From Westiellopsis prolifica IICB1 (GTDB lineage Bacteria; Cyanobacteriota; Cyanobacteriia; Cyanobacteriales; Nostocaceae): DNA of 40,585 nt. The notes below the pieces were generated by a model. It was given only the letters and a program-made list of their open reading frames with translations. It did not search any database and had not been told where the DNA came from. Positions 1-9,281 of this stretch are shown piece after piece. The stretch is taken from positions 590,832 to 631,416 of the forward strand of contig NZ_NAPS01000002.1 of the NCBI RefSeq assembly GCF_004323185.1, given 5' to 3'. Every line of letters begins with the position of its first letter. Position 1 is the stretch's first letter. The translations under genes and the position numbers were made by a program.

Positions 1-50
1 AGTGGGGGAAGTGGGGGGTGTGTGGGGGGAATTATTTAACAAGTCTTTTC

Positions 51-110
51 CCAATGGCCAATGCTCAATGCCCCATGCCCCATGCCCAATGCCCAATGCC
101 CGATCCCCAT
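51..110. repeat. Heptameric short tandem repeats (STRR)
   Basis: Degenerate head-to-tail heptamers of the CCCATGC / CCAATGC type run up to the 3' end of the minus-strand gene that ends at 115. Such low-complexity heptamers are typical of heterocystous cyanobacteria and recur throughout this window. A small open frame across the array is a by-product of the repeat. Confidence 0.8.
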
Positions 111-114
111 TCTC

Positions 115-492
115 TCAACAATACTGGGAAACATCTTCGCCGCATTCATCGGCTAGGTAACACAGCGCTCGGAAACGCAAGCTCACGACTTCTTCGTATA
201 GGGGATTGAGCTTACACATGGGTGGTATGTGAAATAAGGTTCTACCAAATAACTTGACATCACGCTCAAATGGACATTGAGCAGGAATGAGATGACACAA
301 GCGGTGTGCTAATTGGCGATCGCTAACTTGAAAGCACTCTAGCCACCGACGTAGAGGCTTGAGAACATCAAAATGAAGCTTGGAAACTGGTCGGTTTAGC
401 TGGATAGGACTGGTGTTACTGTCTTCGGTTGAATTTAGCGATACCCAGCTAGCCAAAAAAATCTTTTTTGTGGTATTGTCGAATACCTTCAT
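115..492 (-). CDS. Mo-dependent nitrogenase C-terminal (Mo-nitro_C) domain protein
   Basis: A 125-residue protein whose C-terminal half matches, by recognition, the cyanobacterial Mo-nitro_C family: a CKLNPLYEEVVSLRFRALC segment followed by a YLADECGEDVSQYC terminus. Stand-alone members are common in Nostocales and have no demonstrated reaction; the family name comes from similarity to a C-terminal region linked with nitrogenase, so a nitrogenase role here would be inference only. The N-terminal third is poorly conserved and has no signal peptide or membrane segment. The gene is alone, reading towards the window edge, with heptamer repeats directly downstream. The ATG at 492 is the start used; no strong ribosome binding site is visible. 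Confidence 0.8.
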   Translation of the reverse strand: MKVFDNTTKKIFLASWVSLNSTEDSNTSPIQLNRPVSKLHFDVLKPLRRWLECFQVSDRQLAHRLCHLIPAQCPFERDVKLFGRTLFHIPPMCKLNPLYEEVVSLRFRALCYLADECGEDVSQYC

Positions 493-989
493 GATCTATT
501 CCTCTTTTTCCTTGAGGGTCTTCACCACTTCGATGAAGTTATACAATGTAATAATCGCGTTTCCCGGAAAATTCTTGTTTCAACAGAGATACTGTCTATT
601 ATTTGAGTGGCCACTTTGATCAGAACTTTCTTTTTAACTACGTCAAGTTAATCGCAATTTCCCCAGAAGCGGAAGTGTGATCGTATTATTTTCTTAATAA
701 CTTGACTTAGTTAAAATTTTCATAAAGTCATCTGTCTTTAGACAGATATTACTGTAACATCTAAGAACTTTTTTTGCAGAAAATTCATAAAATATTTTTC
801 CAAGGTTTTTGGTAAATTAAAATACTCAGTACCAAGGAATCGCTTGATTTTTTAGCAGCTAAAAATTGTTTGCACCCGGAGTTAATTGAGGTACAAGTCT
901 TTTAGTCGCTGCTTTTCGCTTCTTTGCCCCTGACTTTAATAATTTCGCATTCCTAATTCAGAGTTAGGAATTAGGATTACCAGTCAAAG
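493..989. other. Gene-free gap; small inverted repeat before the permease
   Basis: This 497-base A+T-rich gap separates two divergently transcribed genes and should hold both promoters. I see no convincing gene. A perfect inverted repeat, CCTAATTC and GAATTAGG (952-975, 8-bp arms, 8-base loop), ends 14 bases before the ATG at 990 and could affect ribosome access; that is inference. No clear NtcA box (GTA-N8-TAC) was found by eye. Confidence 0.5.
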
Positions 990-2192
990 ATGTTACCACA
1001 TATCCATCAATTTGCCACTTATATTTTTTTAGCGTTGACCTATCTGGGTTTAGCATTGGGCTACCTACCTGGTTTACGCATGAATCGGGCTGTGATCGCT
1101 TTGGTGGGTTCAGCCTTTTTAATTGCTTTGGGTGTACTAAGTTTGGAGGAGGCTTGGCAAGCAATTGATCCCACCACGATAGTGTTCTTATTGAGCATGA
1201 TGGTGGTGAACGCTAACTTATCCTACGCAGGATTTTTCCCTCAAGCATTGTCACTGCTTCTACGTTTTACCCGCAGTCCTTTGGGGATCTTGATCGTCTT
1301 AACTTTTGGTAGTGGTATTCTTTCGGCTTTTTTTTTGAATGATACATTGGCGCTAATTTTTACACCACTGACCTTGAGCCTAACTCAAGCTTTGAGATTA
1401 AATCCCATACCCTATTTATTGGCGATCGCAGGCGCAACTAATATTGGTTCTGTCGCCACTTTGAGCGGTAATCCTCAAAACATCTTGATTGGCTCCTTTT
1501 CAGGCATCCATTATCTAGATTTTATGCGGGCGATGACTCCAATTGCTGTAGCAGGGTTAGCAATTCAAGTAATTCTACTGTGTTTACTTTACCCAAATGT
1601 ACGCTCGATTGTGCCTTGCGAACACTTATCTACAAAGAAAAAGCGCCTCTTTAAACCTTTATTTTACAAAACCTTAATAATAACCACCGGATTGTTAATT
1701 GCTTTTGCTGCTGGTTTACCTTTAGCAGAGTCGGCTTTAGTTGCTGCTAGCTTATTACTGATTACCAGGCGAGTCAAACCCCAGCGGGTTCTTAACAAAG
1801 TCGATTGGAACTTACTGGTGATGTTCTCTGGACTATTTATTTTGAGCCAAGCGACTCAAAAACTGAATTTACTCCAACCTTTTACCTATGCAGTCAACTC
1901 TACTGCTGGTCTGTTGGGAGTCACAGCTATTTTGTCAAACTTAATTTCTAATGTGCCGGCTGTACTGCTGTTGCATCCTCTGATTCAGAGAGATGATACC
2001 CAGTCTTGGCTATTGCTCGCAGCAGCGTCAACTTTAGCAGGTAATTTGACTTTATTTGGTTCAGTCGCAAACTTGATTGTCGTAGAAGCGGCGATGGAGT
2101 TGGGTTACAAGCTAACTTTTTGGGAGCATTTACGCTTTGGTGTACCAGTGACGGTGTTAACTTTGCTTTTGGTTTATGTGTGGATTCGATGA
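990..2192 (+). CDS. ArsB/NhaD-type (ion transporter superfamily) anion permease
   Basis: A 400-residue, very hydrophobic protein with about ten to eleven predicted membrane segments and almost no soluble domain. The SGNPQNILIG motif near residue 165 is the conserved substrate/ion-binding hairpin seen in the ArsB/NhaD/CitM/SLC13 group, and a second polar re-entrant region (NLISNVPAVLL) lies in the C-terminal half, giving the usual two-repeat layout. Members export arsenite or exchange sodium, dicarboxylate or sulfate; the sequence does not settle the substrate, and no arsenic genes lie nearby. Length is normal for the group. The ATG at 990 starts directly at the first hydrophobic helix, so the frame is probably complete, although the ribosome binding site is weak. 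Confidence 0.85.
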   Translation: MLPHIHQFATYIFLALTYLGLALGYLPGLRMNRAVIALVGSAFLIALGVLSLEEAWQAIDPTTIVFLLSMMVVNANLSYAGFFPQALSLLLRFTRSPLGILIVLTFGSGILSAFFLNDTLALIFTPLTLSLTQALRLNPIPYLLAIAGATNIGSVATLSGNPQNILIGSFSGIHYLDFMRAMTPIAVAGLAIQVILLCLLYPNVRSIVPCEHLSTKKKRLFKPLFYKTLIITTGLLIAFAAGLPLAESALVAASLLLITRRVKPQRVLNKVDWNLLVMFSGLFILSQATQKLNLLQPFTYAVNSTAGLLGVTAILSNLISNVPAVLLLHPLIQRDDTQSWLLLAAASTLAGNLTLFGSVANLIVVEAAMELGYKLTFWEHLRFGVPVTVLTLLLVYVWIR

Positions 2193-2237
2193 ATTTCTAG
2201 TAAATAGTAAATGGAACATATCTAAAAATCAAAGTCA

Positions 2238-3158
2238 ATGCTGTATCAGATAACAGTCAAGGTTGAAGCGGAAGCAACTTGCCAACGACCATATAAAATT
2301 GAAGTCGATAACTTTATCATTGAAGTAATAGTTGACTCCGGTAAAATTGTAGAAGCACTGAGCATTGCTTTAAAAGTAAATAATTACCAGGATTTTTTAC
2401 CTCAACTTAGTTCACATATAGAAAGCCGGATTACTCAAATAAGCCTGCGAGACTCAGAATTATGTTTTTTCCTGGTTGACGTCGCACAGCATATAGAAGC
2501 TCTTGGTAGTTTCTGGTTTGGAGTTAAGAAGATCTATTGGGAAAGTCCAAAAAGAGCTTGGATAGCTGAGACACCAGAGGAGCAGAAAGTTCTTGAATTT
2601 TTACCACATCATTTTCAGGAAGAAGCTCGCGAAAACAAATTTTATAGAGAAATCTCTCCAAAGATGTTAGCGTCTATGGTGCATAATCGTCGCCTGCATC
2701 ACCATTTAATTTTGCCAATGTCTTTTTATCGAGAAGCGTGTAACGACTTCGGTTCTGGAAGATACACGAGTTCCTTCATCAACTTCTACTTCTATCTAGA
2801 TGACTTGTATGGACAGGGGAAAACAAAAAACAAAGAAGTAGAAAGACTGTTTAAATCCTCAGAGCATGTTAGATACGCTGTGCAACAAACCATACAGTTA
2901 TACCAGGACGAAGAGAGTTCAGAAAATTTAGATGAGTTAAACAAATTTTTACAATTAGAAAAAAAGGAATTGAGTATTGATGGAATCATCGAATTAATTG
3001 TACAAATACGTGGTAATTTATCGCATTTCTCTCAAAAAAGCTCAAAGAAGAAGGGACATCCTTTAAACCAAAAAGAGTTTAGAAGCGTGGCATATTTGAT
3101 GCAGTCAATTTGTACCCATACGTTTATGAAACTTACCACTGGTGAAATGCCAAAATAG
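2238..3158 (+). CDS. Hypothetical protein with a HEPN-like RX4H motif
   Basis: A 306-residue soluble protein not recognised as a named family. Visible features: an N-terminal beta-rich part (about 1-110), a helical middle with basic and aromatic residues (RRLHHHLILP near 151), and a helical C-terminal part containing R258-G-N-L-S-H263 inside a hydrophobic helix (IELIVQIRGNLSHF). This arrangement, an arginine four residues before a histidine followed by a lysine-rich loop and another helix, resembles the RX4-6H motif of HEPN domains, including ApeA-like members, many of which are RNases in defence or toxin systems. The match is from motif only. The gene lies 46 bases after the permease on the same strand and could be co-transcribed, but the functions appear unrelated. 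Base use is A+T-rich with poor codon bias. Confidence 0.7.
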   Translation: MLYQITVKVEAEATCQRPYKIEVDNFIIEVIVDSGKIVEALSIALKVNNYQDFLPQLSSHIESRITQISLRDSELCFFLVDVAQHIEALGSFWFGVKKIYWESPKRAWIAETPEEQKVLEFLPHHFQEEARENKFYREISPKMLASMVHNRRLHHHLILPMSFYREACNDFGSGRYTSSFINFYFYLDDLYGQGKTKNKEVERLFKSSEHVRYAVQQTIQLYQDEESSENLDELNKFLQLEKKELSIDGIIELIVQIRGNLSHFSQKSSKKKGHPLNQKEFRSVAYLMQSICTHTFMKLTTGEMPK

Positions 3159-3177
3159 TCTAAATCTTATTTAGACT
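3157..3177 (+). terminator. Hairpin overlapping the stop codon of the HEPN-like gene
   Basis: AGTCTAAAT and ATTTAGACT form perfect 9-bp arms around a CTT loop, beginning within the TAG stop at 3156-3158. There is no strong T-tract, so intrinsic termination is only possible; an mRNA-end stabilising hairpin is an alternative. Confidence 0.35.
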
Positions 3178-3256
3178 TAGCATTAATTAGTTATAGTAAT
3201 CGCTGCATTGTCAAGTTTACCTTTTTCTGTGCAAAACATTAAATAAATATATTTAT

Positions 3257-4048
3257 TTACTTCTCAACTTTGTTAACTTCACTTGTTTTATCACCTTCTA
3301 AGTTAGCTTTGTTAAATTGATAATTTTTAGGTAAATCAACTCTCACATCTGATATCTGATCAATTTCTACTTGCAGGTTATGAAATTCTCCATCTAAAAG
3401 ATGTCCGCCAGTTTTGCGATTTTCGGTGATAAAATGCAGATGATATCCAGTAACATTCACTCCTTGCATATAACTAGGTGTACGAAAGCCTATTAAAGTA
3501 CCCTTAATATTTTTGAACTCAAAAATAGATTGATTTTTCACCACCTCTACTAAAGGGCGATAAGGTGGGGTTTGCTTCGGCACACTTCTAACTTTGAGGT
3601 ACGGGAAAGTACCTTGAATGCGAATCGCGTAAGGATAATTTTTTGAGGGTAATTGGCGATCTAAAAATAATTGCATCTATTCATAATTAACTTTTCCTAC
3701 CAAATTAATTAATTTATCTGTTTGAAAAAAAGTGACCGTAGCAAAAGGAGTTTTCATAACATCAGAAATAGGATATGCAATTCCATCAGATTTGATTTGA
3801 TAGAACTTGCCATCTAATCCAATCATTTCTCCATCAAGATTATTTAATGTTCCTAAACCAAAATTACCGTGTGCTTTTAATTCTTTAAAGTTAGTATTTC
3901 CATCATATACACCTGCCATTAGTGCATTAATTGTCGATGTTTGAAAAAGAATATTTGATGAATTATTTTGCTGTGTTCTACCAGGAATAACAACACTTAA
4001 TGCACTGGTAAATACAACAATTAACCAGATATAAGGTTTATATTTCAT
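3257..4048 (-). pseudogene. alsD: Alpha-acetolactate decarboxylase, interrupted by one in-frame TAG
   Basis: Two adjoining frames (4048-3677, 123 codons; 3676-3257, 139 codons) lie in the same reading frame, separated only by TAG at 3679-3677. Joined, they give about 263 codons, normal for acetolactate decarboxylase, which converts acetolactate to acetoin. The N-terminus has a signal peptide (hydrophobic to about residue 25), as in secreted bacterial forms. Family metal ligands are present in the second half: GYHLHF supplies two histidines and TGGHLLD the third; the conserved arginine (GFRTPSYMQG) and the glutamate in the first half (LDGEMIG) are kept. Thus nothing but one codon is broken. 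It is either a very recent pseudogene, a read-through gene, or a sequencing error. Upstream lies the 3' end of rnj on the same strand. Confidence 0.8.
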
Positions 4049-4135
4049 GCTAAAAACAGATCAATAACTAGTAATATGTATTAGCTCATAATATTACTAT
4101 TTATGACCAAGCCGCTTAGGTGCGGAAATAGAGAA

Positions 4136-4168
4136 TAGGGAACAGATTTTCTTATTCCCTGTTCCCTA
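4136..4168 (-). terminator. Hairpin downstream of rnj
   Basis: TAGGGAACAG (4136-4145) and CTGTTCCCTA (4159-4168) form a perfect 10-bp stem with a 13-base loop, between the stop of rnj and the acetolactate decarboxylase gene. The tract after it on the minus strand is only mildly T-rich, so a termination role is probable rather than shown. It is built from a heptamer-like repeat unit. Confidence 0.4.
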
Positions 4169-4189
4169 ATTAACGCGATTCTCAATTCC

Positions 4190-5962
4190 CTACGATGCTA
4201 CCTGAGCAGCTGTACGAGTCCGCCGTCTTCTACCATCAGCAACTTTGACGGGTGGTTCATCAGGAATTTGCATCAATAATGTCAGTGATGGTTGACATTG
4301 TAATTCGCGACGAATGGAACGTGCTAGTTCTCGTTCTAATACTTCTTGCAATCCACCCCAGTCTACTTCTGGTTTGTCAGTTTCAAATCCTTGGGCAAAT
4401 TCTGACCAACGCACGCTGAGGATTTCTTCAATTCGCTCTTGTACCCATTTTTGCAGAAGCGATCGCTCGATACTTGTCACCACACCCCGCAGGTGAATTT
4501 CTGGTTTCGCCATCAGTTTACCAGTCCAATCAATTGCTGCGGCAATAGTAACAATACCTTCTTCTGCCATTTTCTGCCGTTCTTGCAAAACTTTGGCGCT
4601 GACCATACCAGAACTGGAAGTATCCACTAGTTCCAAGCCGGATGGAACTTTTCCTGCTACACGAATTGATTCTTCTGTCAACTCTACGATATCGCCATTC
4701 TGGATAATCACCATGTGCTCGGCTGGAACACCTGTATTCCGAGCTGTTTCCGAGTGTTTCACCAACATCCGATGTTCACCGTGAACAGGTAAGAAGAACT
4801 TGGGACGAGTTAAGGCCAGCATGAGTTTCTGGTCTTCTTGACAGCCATGACCGGAAACGTGAATTCCTTTATCCCGACCATAGACTACATTTGCGCCTTG
4901 CATCATCAATTTATCGATGACATTAACAACGGCGATCGTATTACCCGGAATCGGGTTAGCAGAAAAGACAACTGTGTCTCCTTGGCGAATTTTAATATGG
5001 GGATGTTCTTTTCTAGCAATACGTGTCATAGCTGACATCGGCTCACCTTGGGAACCAGTTGTCAAAATCAGCACGCTTTCATCTGGAAGATTGCGGATGG
5101 AATTTAAGGGCTGGAATAAGTCATCATTACACTTGATATACCCAAGATTGCGAGCATGGGCAATCAAATTTAGCATCGAACGTCCCACAACTGTTACCAC
5201 ACGGTTATGTTTCTGGGCTAACTGCAAAATCATGTTGATGCGGTGGACGCTAGAAGCAAAAGTCGTCACAAACAGTCGCCCTGCGGCTTGGGAAAAAACT
5301 CGATCCAGATTAGGATAAACTGAGCGTTCTGAAGGCGTAAATCCGGGGACTTCAGAGTTAGTCGAATCACTCATCAAACACAGAACGCCTTTTTCCCCAT
5401 GTTCGGCTAAACGCTGGATATCAAAACGTTCACCATCTACAGGTGTGTGGTCAAATTTAAAGTCTCCTGTGTGGATCAGGACACCGAGGGGTGTATGAAT
5501 GGCGACGGTGAAACTGTCAGCAATGGAGTGGGTGTTGCGAATATATTCGACAAAGAAATGTTTCCCAATTCGTACGACATCGCGGGGAAGGACGCTTCTT
5601 AATTCTGTGCGATCGCGCACTCCTGCTTCTTCTAATTTACCCTCTAGCATTGCCATCGCTAGGCGAGGGCCATAGATCACAGGAATTTCAAATTGTTTCA
5701 AATGAAAGGCAATACCCCCGATATGGTCTTCATGACCATGGGTAACAATCATGCCTTTAATTTTATGGCGATTTTCCCGCACATAAGTCATGTCTGGCAA
5801 AACAATATTGACTCCATGCATTCCATCTGTGGGAAATGCCAATCCTGCATCTAAGAGGATAATTTCATCTTCGTATTCAAAAACACAAGTGTTTTTGCCA
5901 ATTTCATGCAAGCCACCCAAGGGAATTATTTTGAGGGCGGAATTAGTTTCGTTTTTAGTCAT
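4190..5962 (-). CDS. rnj: Ribonuclease J (metallo-beta-lactamase / beta-CASP RNase)
   Basis: A 590-residue RNase J, the 5'-3' exo- and endonuclease of cytoplasmic RNA turnover. The metallo-beta-lactamase core carries T74-H-G-H-E-D-H80 for two zinc ions, a second histidine/aspartate set in HTGDFKFDHTP, and SDSTNSE. The beta-CASP part contains GRSMLNLIAHAR and TTGSQGEPMSAMTRIA, and ends with the HVSGHGCQED and FLPVHGEHRML motifs. The C-terminal domain (about 450-590) ends in a basic GRRRRTRTAAQ tail. The start is ATG 5962, with AGGAG only four bases upstream. It lies downstream of asd and dapA on the same strand, a neighbourhood commonly seen in cyanobacteria, but a 559-base gap means it may have its own promoter. 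Confidence 0.97.
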   Translation of the reverse strand: MTKNETNSALKIIPLGGLHEIGKNTCVFEYEDEIILLDAGLAFPTDGMHGVNIVLPDMTYVRENRHKIKGMIVTHGHEDHIGGIAFHLKQFEIPVIYGPRLAMAMLEGKLEEAGVRDRTELRSVLPRDVVRIGKHFFVEYIRNTHSIADSFTVAIHTPLGVLIHTGDFKFDHTPVDGERFDIQRLAEHGEKGVLCLMSDSTNSEVPGFTPSERSVYPNLDRVFSQAAGRLFVTTFASSVHRINMILQLAQKHNRVVTVVGRSMLNLIAHARNLGYIKCNDDLFQPLNSIRNLPDESVLILTTGSQGEPMSAMTRIARKEHPHIKIRQGDTVVFSANPIPGNTIAVVNVIDKLMMQGANVVYGRDKGIHVSGHGCQEDQKLMLALTRPKFFLPVHGEHRMLVKHSETARNTGVPAEHMVIIQNGDIVELTEESIRVAGKVPSGLELVDTSSSGMVSAKVLQERQKMAEEGIVTIAAAIDWTGKLMAKPEIHLRGVVTSIERSLLQKWVQERIEEILSVRWSEFAQGFETDKPEVDWGGLQEVLERELARSIRRELQCQPSLTLLMQIPDEPPVKVADGRRRRTRTAAQVAS

Positions 5963-6521
5963 TATTCTCCTGAGATTGTTCTTTTATCGTTAAAATAAGA
6001 GGATTTAGTGGTCTTTTAAGACAGTTAAAAATAAGTAGCTTGGCACAAATCTAGAGACGTGCCATGGCAAGTCTGGTACTAGTTAGGGTCGTCATTTGTC
6101 CTTTGTCATTGGTCATTAGTCATTATTAAGGGTTTGGTGCGTGTTTACTTTTTGTAACTCGCGTAGTTAATTTATTGACACTAACCTACTTATTTGCCTA
6201 TTAAAATTCAGCTACTTAAGGTAGTTTTGTGTAACAGAAATAGTTTTAAGTATCCAGTGAAAAAACTTAAAAATGTTATCAAATATAAAATTTTTACTGT
6301 AACTTACCTGCCTTTTAGTTTCTTGTCATCCTGTTTTTATAAGCTTCTTTATTGCTTCTATAATATTTGATAAAAGTAACTCTACACCAAAGAGCTTATT
6401 AGCAATTTTTACTTTTTAGCATAGGCTTTGCACCTGCCACATGATCAAAATTACTGAGAATTTTTATTGAATTTTTTTGATGTATCTTTGAGTGTGAAAG
6501 TAGCTGAGATTGCAATTTGAT
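5963..6521. other. Gap between dapA and rnj; rnj leader
   Basis: A 559-base A+T-rich stretch with no supported gene. It holds a short array of TCATTNGTC-type heptamers (about 6090-6126). Since rnj is transcribed leftwards from here, the gap probably contains its promoter and a long leader; I could not assign either with confidence. Confidence 0.5.
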
Positions 6522-7406
6522 TTAGATCAGACTAAGTTCCTTCATCACAAATTCTAAGGTTTGAGTAACTTTCGCGTCAGCTTCACACAAAGGCGGACGC
6601 GTTGAACCAACTTCCCAGCCTTGAAGTTGTAATGCTTTTTTGACTGGAATAGGACTTGTGGTTAAAAACAAAGCTTTAAATATAGGAAAAAGCCGCAGAT
6701 GAATGTCGATAGCGACCTGATTTTGACCTGAGTTAAAGGCTTGAATCATCTGTTGTAGCTCATTGCCTACAAGATGAGAAGCAACACTAACTACACCCTT
6801 AGCCCCGACTGCTAACAATGGCAAGGTTAAAGAATCATCTCCAGAGTAGATCTGGAATTCTTTTGGTGTCAAGCGACTAATTTCACTCACTTGATCTAAG
6901 TTTCCGCTTGCTTCTTTGATACCAATAATGTTATCGATTTGAGCTAATCGAGCAACTGTTTCAGCATTGAGGTTTTGACCAGTACGACCCGGTACGTTAT
7001 ATAACAAGATAGGCAAGTCACCAGAAGCTTGCGCTATGGCTTGAAAATGTTGGTAAAGTCCCTCTTGCGGTGGTTTGTTGTAATAAGGAACAACTTGTAA
7101 AGCACCGTGTACTCCTATTCTAGCTGCTTTTTGAGTAGCGGCGATCGCTTCTTTGGTGGAATTGGAACCACATCCCGCCATCACCAGTGCTTTTCCTGCG
7201 ACTGCTTCCAATACAACGGAAAATAGCTGATATTCCTCTTCCCAACTTAAAGCAGGAGATTCTCCAGTCGTGCCACACACCACCACTGTATCAGTACCGT
7301 TATTTGCTAGATGATCTGCTAGTTTTGCTGCTACATCATAGCTGACACTACCGTCTTCCTTAAACGGCGTAATCATTGCGGTTAAAACTCTACCGAAATC
7401 TACCAC
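6522..7406 (-). CDS. dapA: 4-hydroxy-tetrahydrodipicolinate synthase
   Basis: A 294-residue TIM-barrel enzyme that condenses aspartate semialdehyde with pyruvate, the first committed step to diaminopimelate and lysine. The Schiff-base lysine is K164 in IGIKEASG; the catalytic Tyr is in [10 protein letters not shown] (Y136), the threonines in CGTTGES (46-47), and the Tyr of the neighbouring subunit in [13 protein letters not shown]. Length is normal. Translation starts at GTG 7406; AGGAG nine bases upstream (7416-7420) supports this. It follows asd by 148 bases on the same strand, so the product of one enzyme feeds the next, and co-transcription is likely. Confidence 0.97.
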   Translation of the reverse strand: MVDFGRVLTAMITPFKEDGSVSYDVAAKLADHLANNGTDTVVVCGTTGESPALSWEEEYQLFSVVLEAVAGKALVMAGCGSNSTKEAIAATQKAARIGVHGALQVVPYYNKPPQEGLYQHFQAIAQASGDLPILLYNVPGRTGQNLNAETVARLAQIDNIIGIKEASGNLDQVSEISRLTPKEFQIYSGDDSLTLPLLAVGAKGVVSVASHLVGNELQQMIQAFNSGQNQVAIDIHLRLFPIFKALFLTTSPIPVKKALQLQGWEVGSTRPPLCEADAKVTQTLEFVMKELSLI

Positions 7407-7554
7407 CCTTTTTTACTCCTGATTTTTTTTGTTTTTTGTGTTTTGGTGGTTCTTTATTGTAATAACCTATTTGCAAATTACTTTCAAGGGTCAACTCTTG
7501 GTTGTTGGTTGTTGGTTTTTGATTGTTGTCTGGAAGGCAATTACCAATTACCCA

Positions 7555-8598
7555 TTACCAATTAACCAATGAAGGAGTTGGTTTGAGTAAACTTTTTTCT
7601 ACTAGCAGTTCCGCAATTTGTACAGCATTCAATGCTGCACCTTTGCGGATTTGATCACCACATAACCACAGTTCTAAACCGCAAGGATGGGAAATATCCT
7701 GACGAATTCTGCCCACTAAAACTTCATCACGACCCGTAGCTTCAAATGGCATGGGAAAGTAATTTTTCTGCCAATTTTCTACCAATTTCACACCAGGAGA
7801 TTTACTTAAAATTTCTCTGGCTTCATCTGGGTTAAACGGAGTTTCAAATTCTAAATTAAGCGCTTCTGAGTGAGCGCGCAGTACGGGAACCCGTACACAA
7901 GTAGCAGTAATTCTGATATTTTTATCTGCAAAAATTTTCCGTGTTTCGTTGACCATTTTCATTTCTTCTTCGCAGTATCCCTGATCGTTTAATGGGGAAT
8001 TATGCGGGAATAAATTAAAAGCCAAGGGATAAGGAAATACTTCCGCAGTTGGTTGTTTCCCTTCTAAAATAGCGCCAGTCTGAGTTTGGACTTCTGCCAT
8101 AGCTTTTGCACCCGCGCCACTCGCAGATTGATAAGTGGCTGCAACAATGCGTTTGATGGGTTTGATTTTATGCAGAGGCCAGACTGCTACTGCCATTAAA
8201 ATTGTGGTGCAGTTGGGGTTAGCAATAATACCTTTGTGATTTGCTGCGGCTTGGGGATTTACCTCTGGAACAACTAAAGGTACTTCCTCATTCATGCGAA
8301 AGGCGCTGGAATTATCTATGACAACTGCACCTTTTTGTGTGGCTATCGGCGCCCAAGTTTTTGAAGTTGAACCTCCCGCACTTGCTAGGACTATATCGAC
8401 ATTTTCAAAGGCGCGATCGCTGACTGGTTCTACTAATAAACTTTCTCCTTTGAACGGTAGCTTTTGCCCTGCACTACGTTCTGATGCCAACAATTTTAAT
8501 TTTGAAACTGGAAAATTGCGACTTTCTAATAATTCCAATAACTCCCTGCCGACAGCACCTGTCGCGCCCAAAATAGCTACACAATAGGAATTGGACAA
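7555..8598 (-). CDS. asd: Aspartate-semialdehyde dehydrogenase
   Basis: A 347-residue NADPH-dependent enzyme that reduces aspartyl phosphate to aspartate semialdehyde, the branch-point substrate for lysine, threonine and methionine. The N-terminal GATGAVGREL is the nucleotide-binding loop, C130 in NPNCTTILM is the thioester-forming cysteine, and RVPVLRAHSEAL includes the conserved acid-base histidine and substrate arginine region. Length is typical. The start is TTG at 8598: a strong AAGGAGGA (8606-8613) sits seven bases upstream and no ATG is near, so the rare start looks genuine. First gene of an asd-dapA unit, divergent from tig across a 1.08-kb gap. Confidence 0.97.
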   Translation of the reverse strand: MSNSYCVAILGATGAVGRELLELLESRNFPVSKLKLLASERSAGQKLPFKGESLLVEPVSDRAFENVDIVLASAGGSTSKTWAPIATQKGAVVIDNSSAFRMNEEVPLVVPEVNPQAAANHKGIIANPNCTTILMAVAVWPLHKIKPIKRIVAATYQSASGAGAKAMAEVQTQTGAILEGKQPTAEVFPYPLAFNLFPHNSPLNDQGYCEEEMKMVNETRKIFADKNIRITATCVRVPVLRAHSEALNLEFETPFNPDEAREILSKSPGVKLVENWQKNYFPMPFEATGRDEVLVGRIRQDISHPCGLELWLCGDQIRKGAALNAVQIAELLVEKSLLKPTPSLVNW

Positions 8599-9247
8599 AC
8601 TAGCTTCCTCCTTAAGGTTTCTCCTGGCAATTTTTTCAATTTACGCATATATTAAATTACACAACGTACTCTGAATAATTTTACCGATTTTAATGCCTTA
8701 CCTTTTTTTATCTTTATTTGTTAATTTAATACATTTATTTTTTACTGTTACAAAAGTTGTATTGGGTTTTACAACAGTTAATAACTATTAATTTTTCAAA
8801 ACTTTTGTATATAGATTGAATATTATACATCAAACTGTCATATTTGGGGTAGTCATTTGATTATGACTCATTTTTCATAAAAAAAATGAATTTGAAGTAA
8901 TTCTAACTGCTTGGTGTTTTATGCTGTCAACGATATCCACCTAACTAAATTAAAAATAAAGCTATTCTCAGTGGCAAATGTAGTATGAATCAAATACAAA
9001 AAGACCAACTGCGTAGCTGATAGAGTCAAGCAACCATACTGTTTTGCAATAGACGCTTGCACGGGAGCATGGGGATGGAAAATGAGGTCAGGAGTAATTT
9101 ATTCTCATCAAATCACTAATTTCCAATATTCAACCCCCTTTTTTCTTTCATATTTTCTAGTGTACGCAGTTCATAAACAATCACTTATTGAAAACCAGGA
9201 TACCATGCTGCTAGTTATCTTGGTTAAAACTCTTTGTTAATTGACAC

Positions 9248-9269
9248 TCCTCAGCCGTTATGCTGAGGA
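9248..9269. repeat. Hairpin resembling an IS200/IS605 end
   Basis: TCCTCAGC and GCTGAGGA form a perfect 8-bp stem around CGTTAT, preceded by TTGACAC and followed by TTCTGT. The layout TTGACACTCC-stem-GGATTCT resembles hairpins near the ends of IS200/IS605-type elements in cyanobacteria. No transposase frame is present, so this would be a relic; the identification is from memory of the pattern. Confidence 0.4.
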
Positions 9270-9281
9270 TTCTGTACATAT

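Noticed and set aside
18-209. 63-codon frame over the first repeat array
   Set aside because: The text is a translation of CCCATGC heptamers and continues antisense into the Mo-nitro_C gene; no coding sign.
4917-5318. 133-codon frame antisense to RNase J
   Set aside because: It is the shadow of a strongly conserved enzyme on the other strand, with no motif or start site of its own.
6173-6205. Plus-strand TTGACA...TATTAA promoter-like match
   Set aside because: No plus-strand gene follows it; the region is A+T-rich so such matches are expected by chance.
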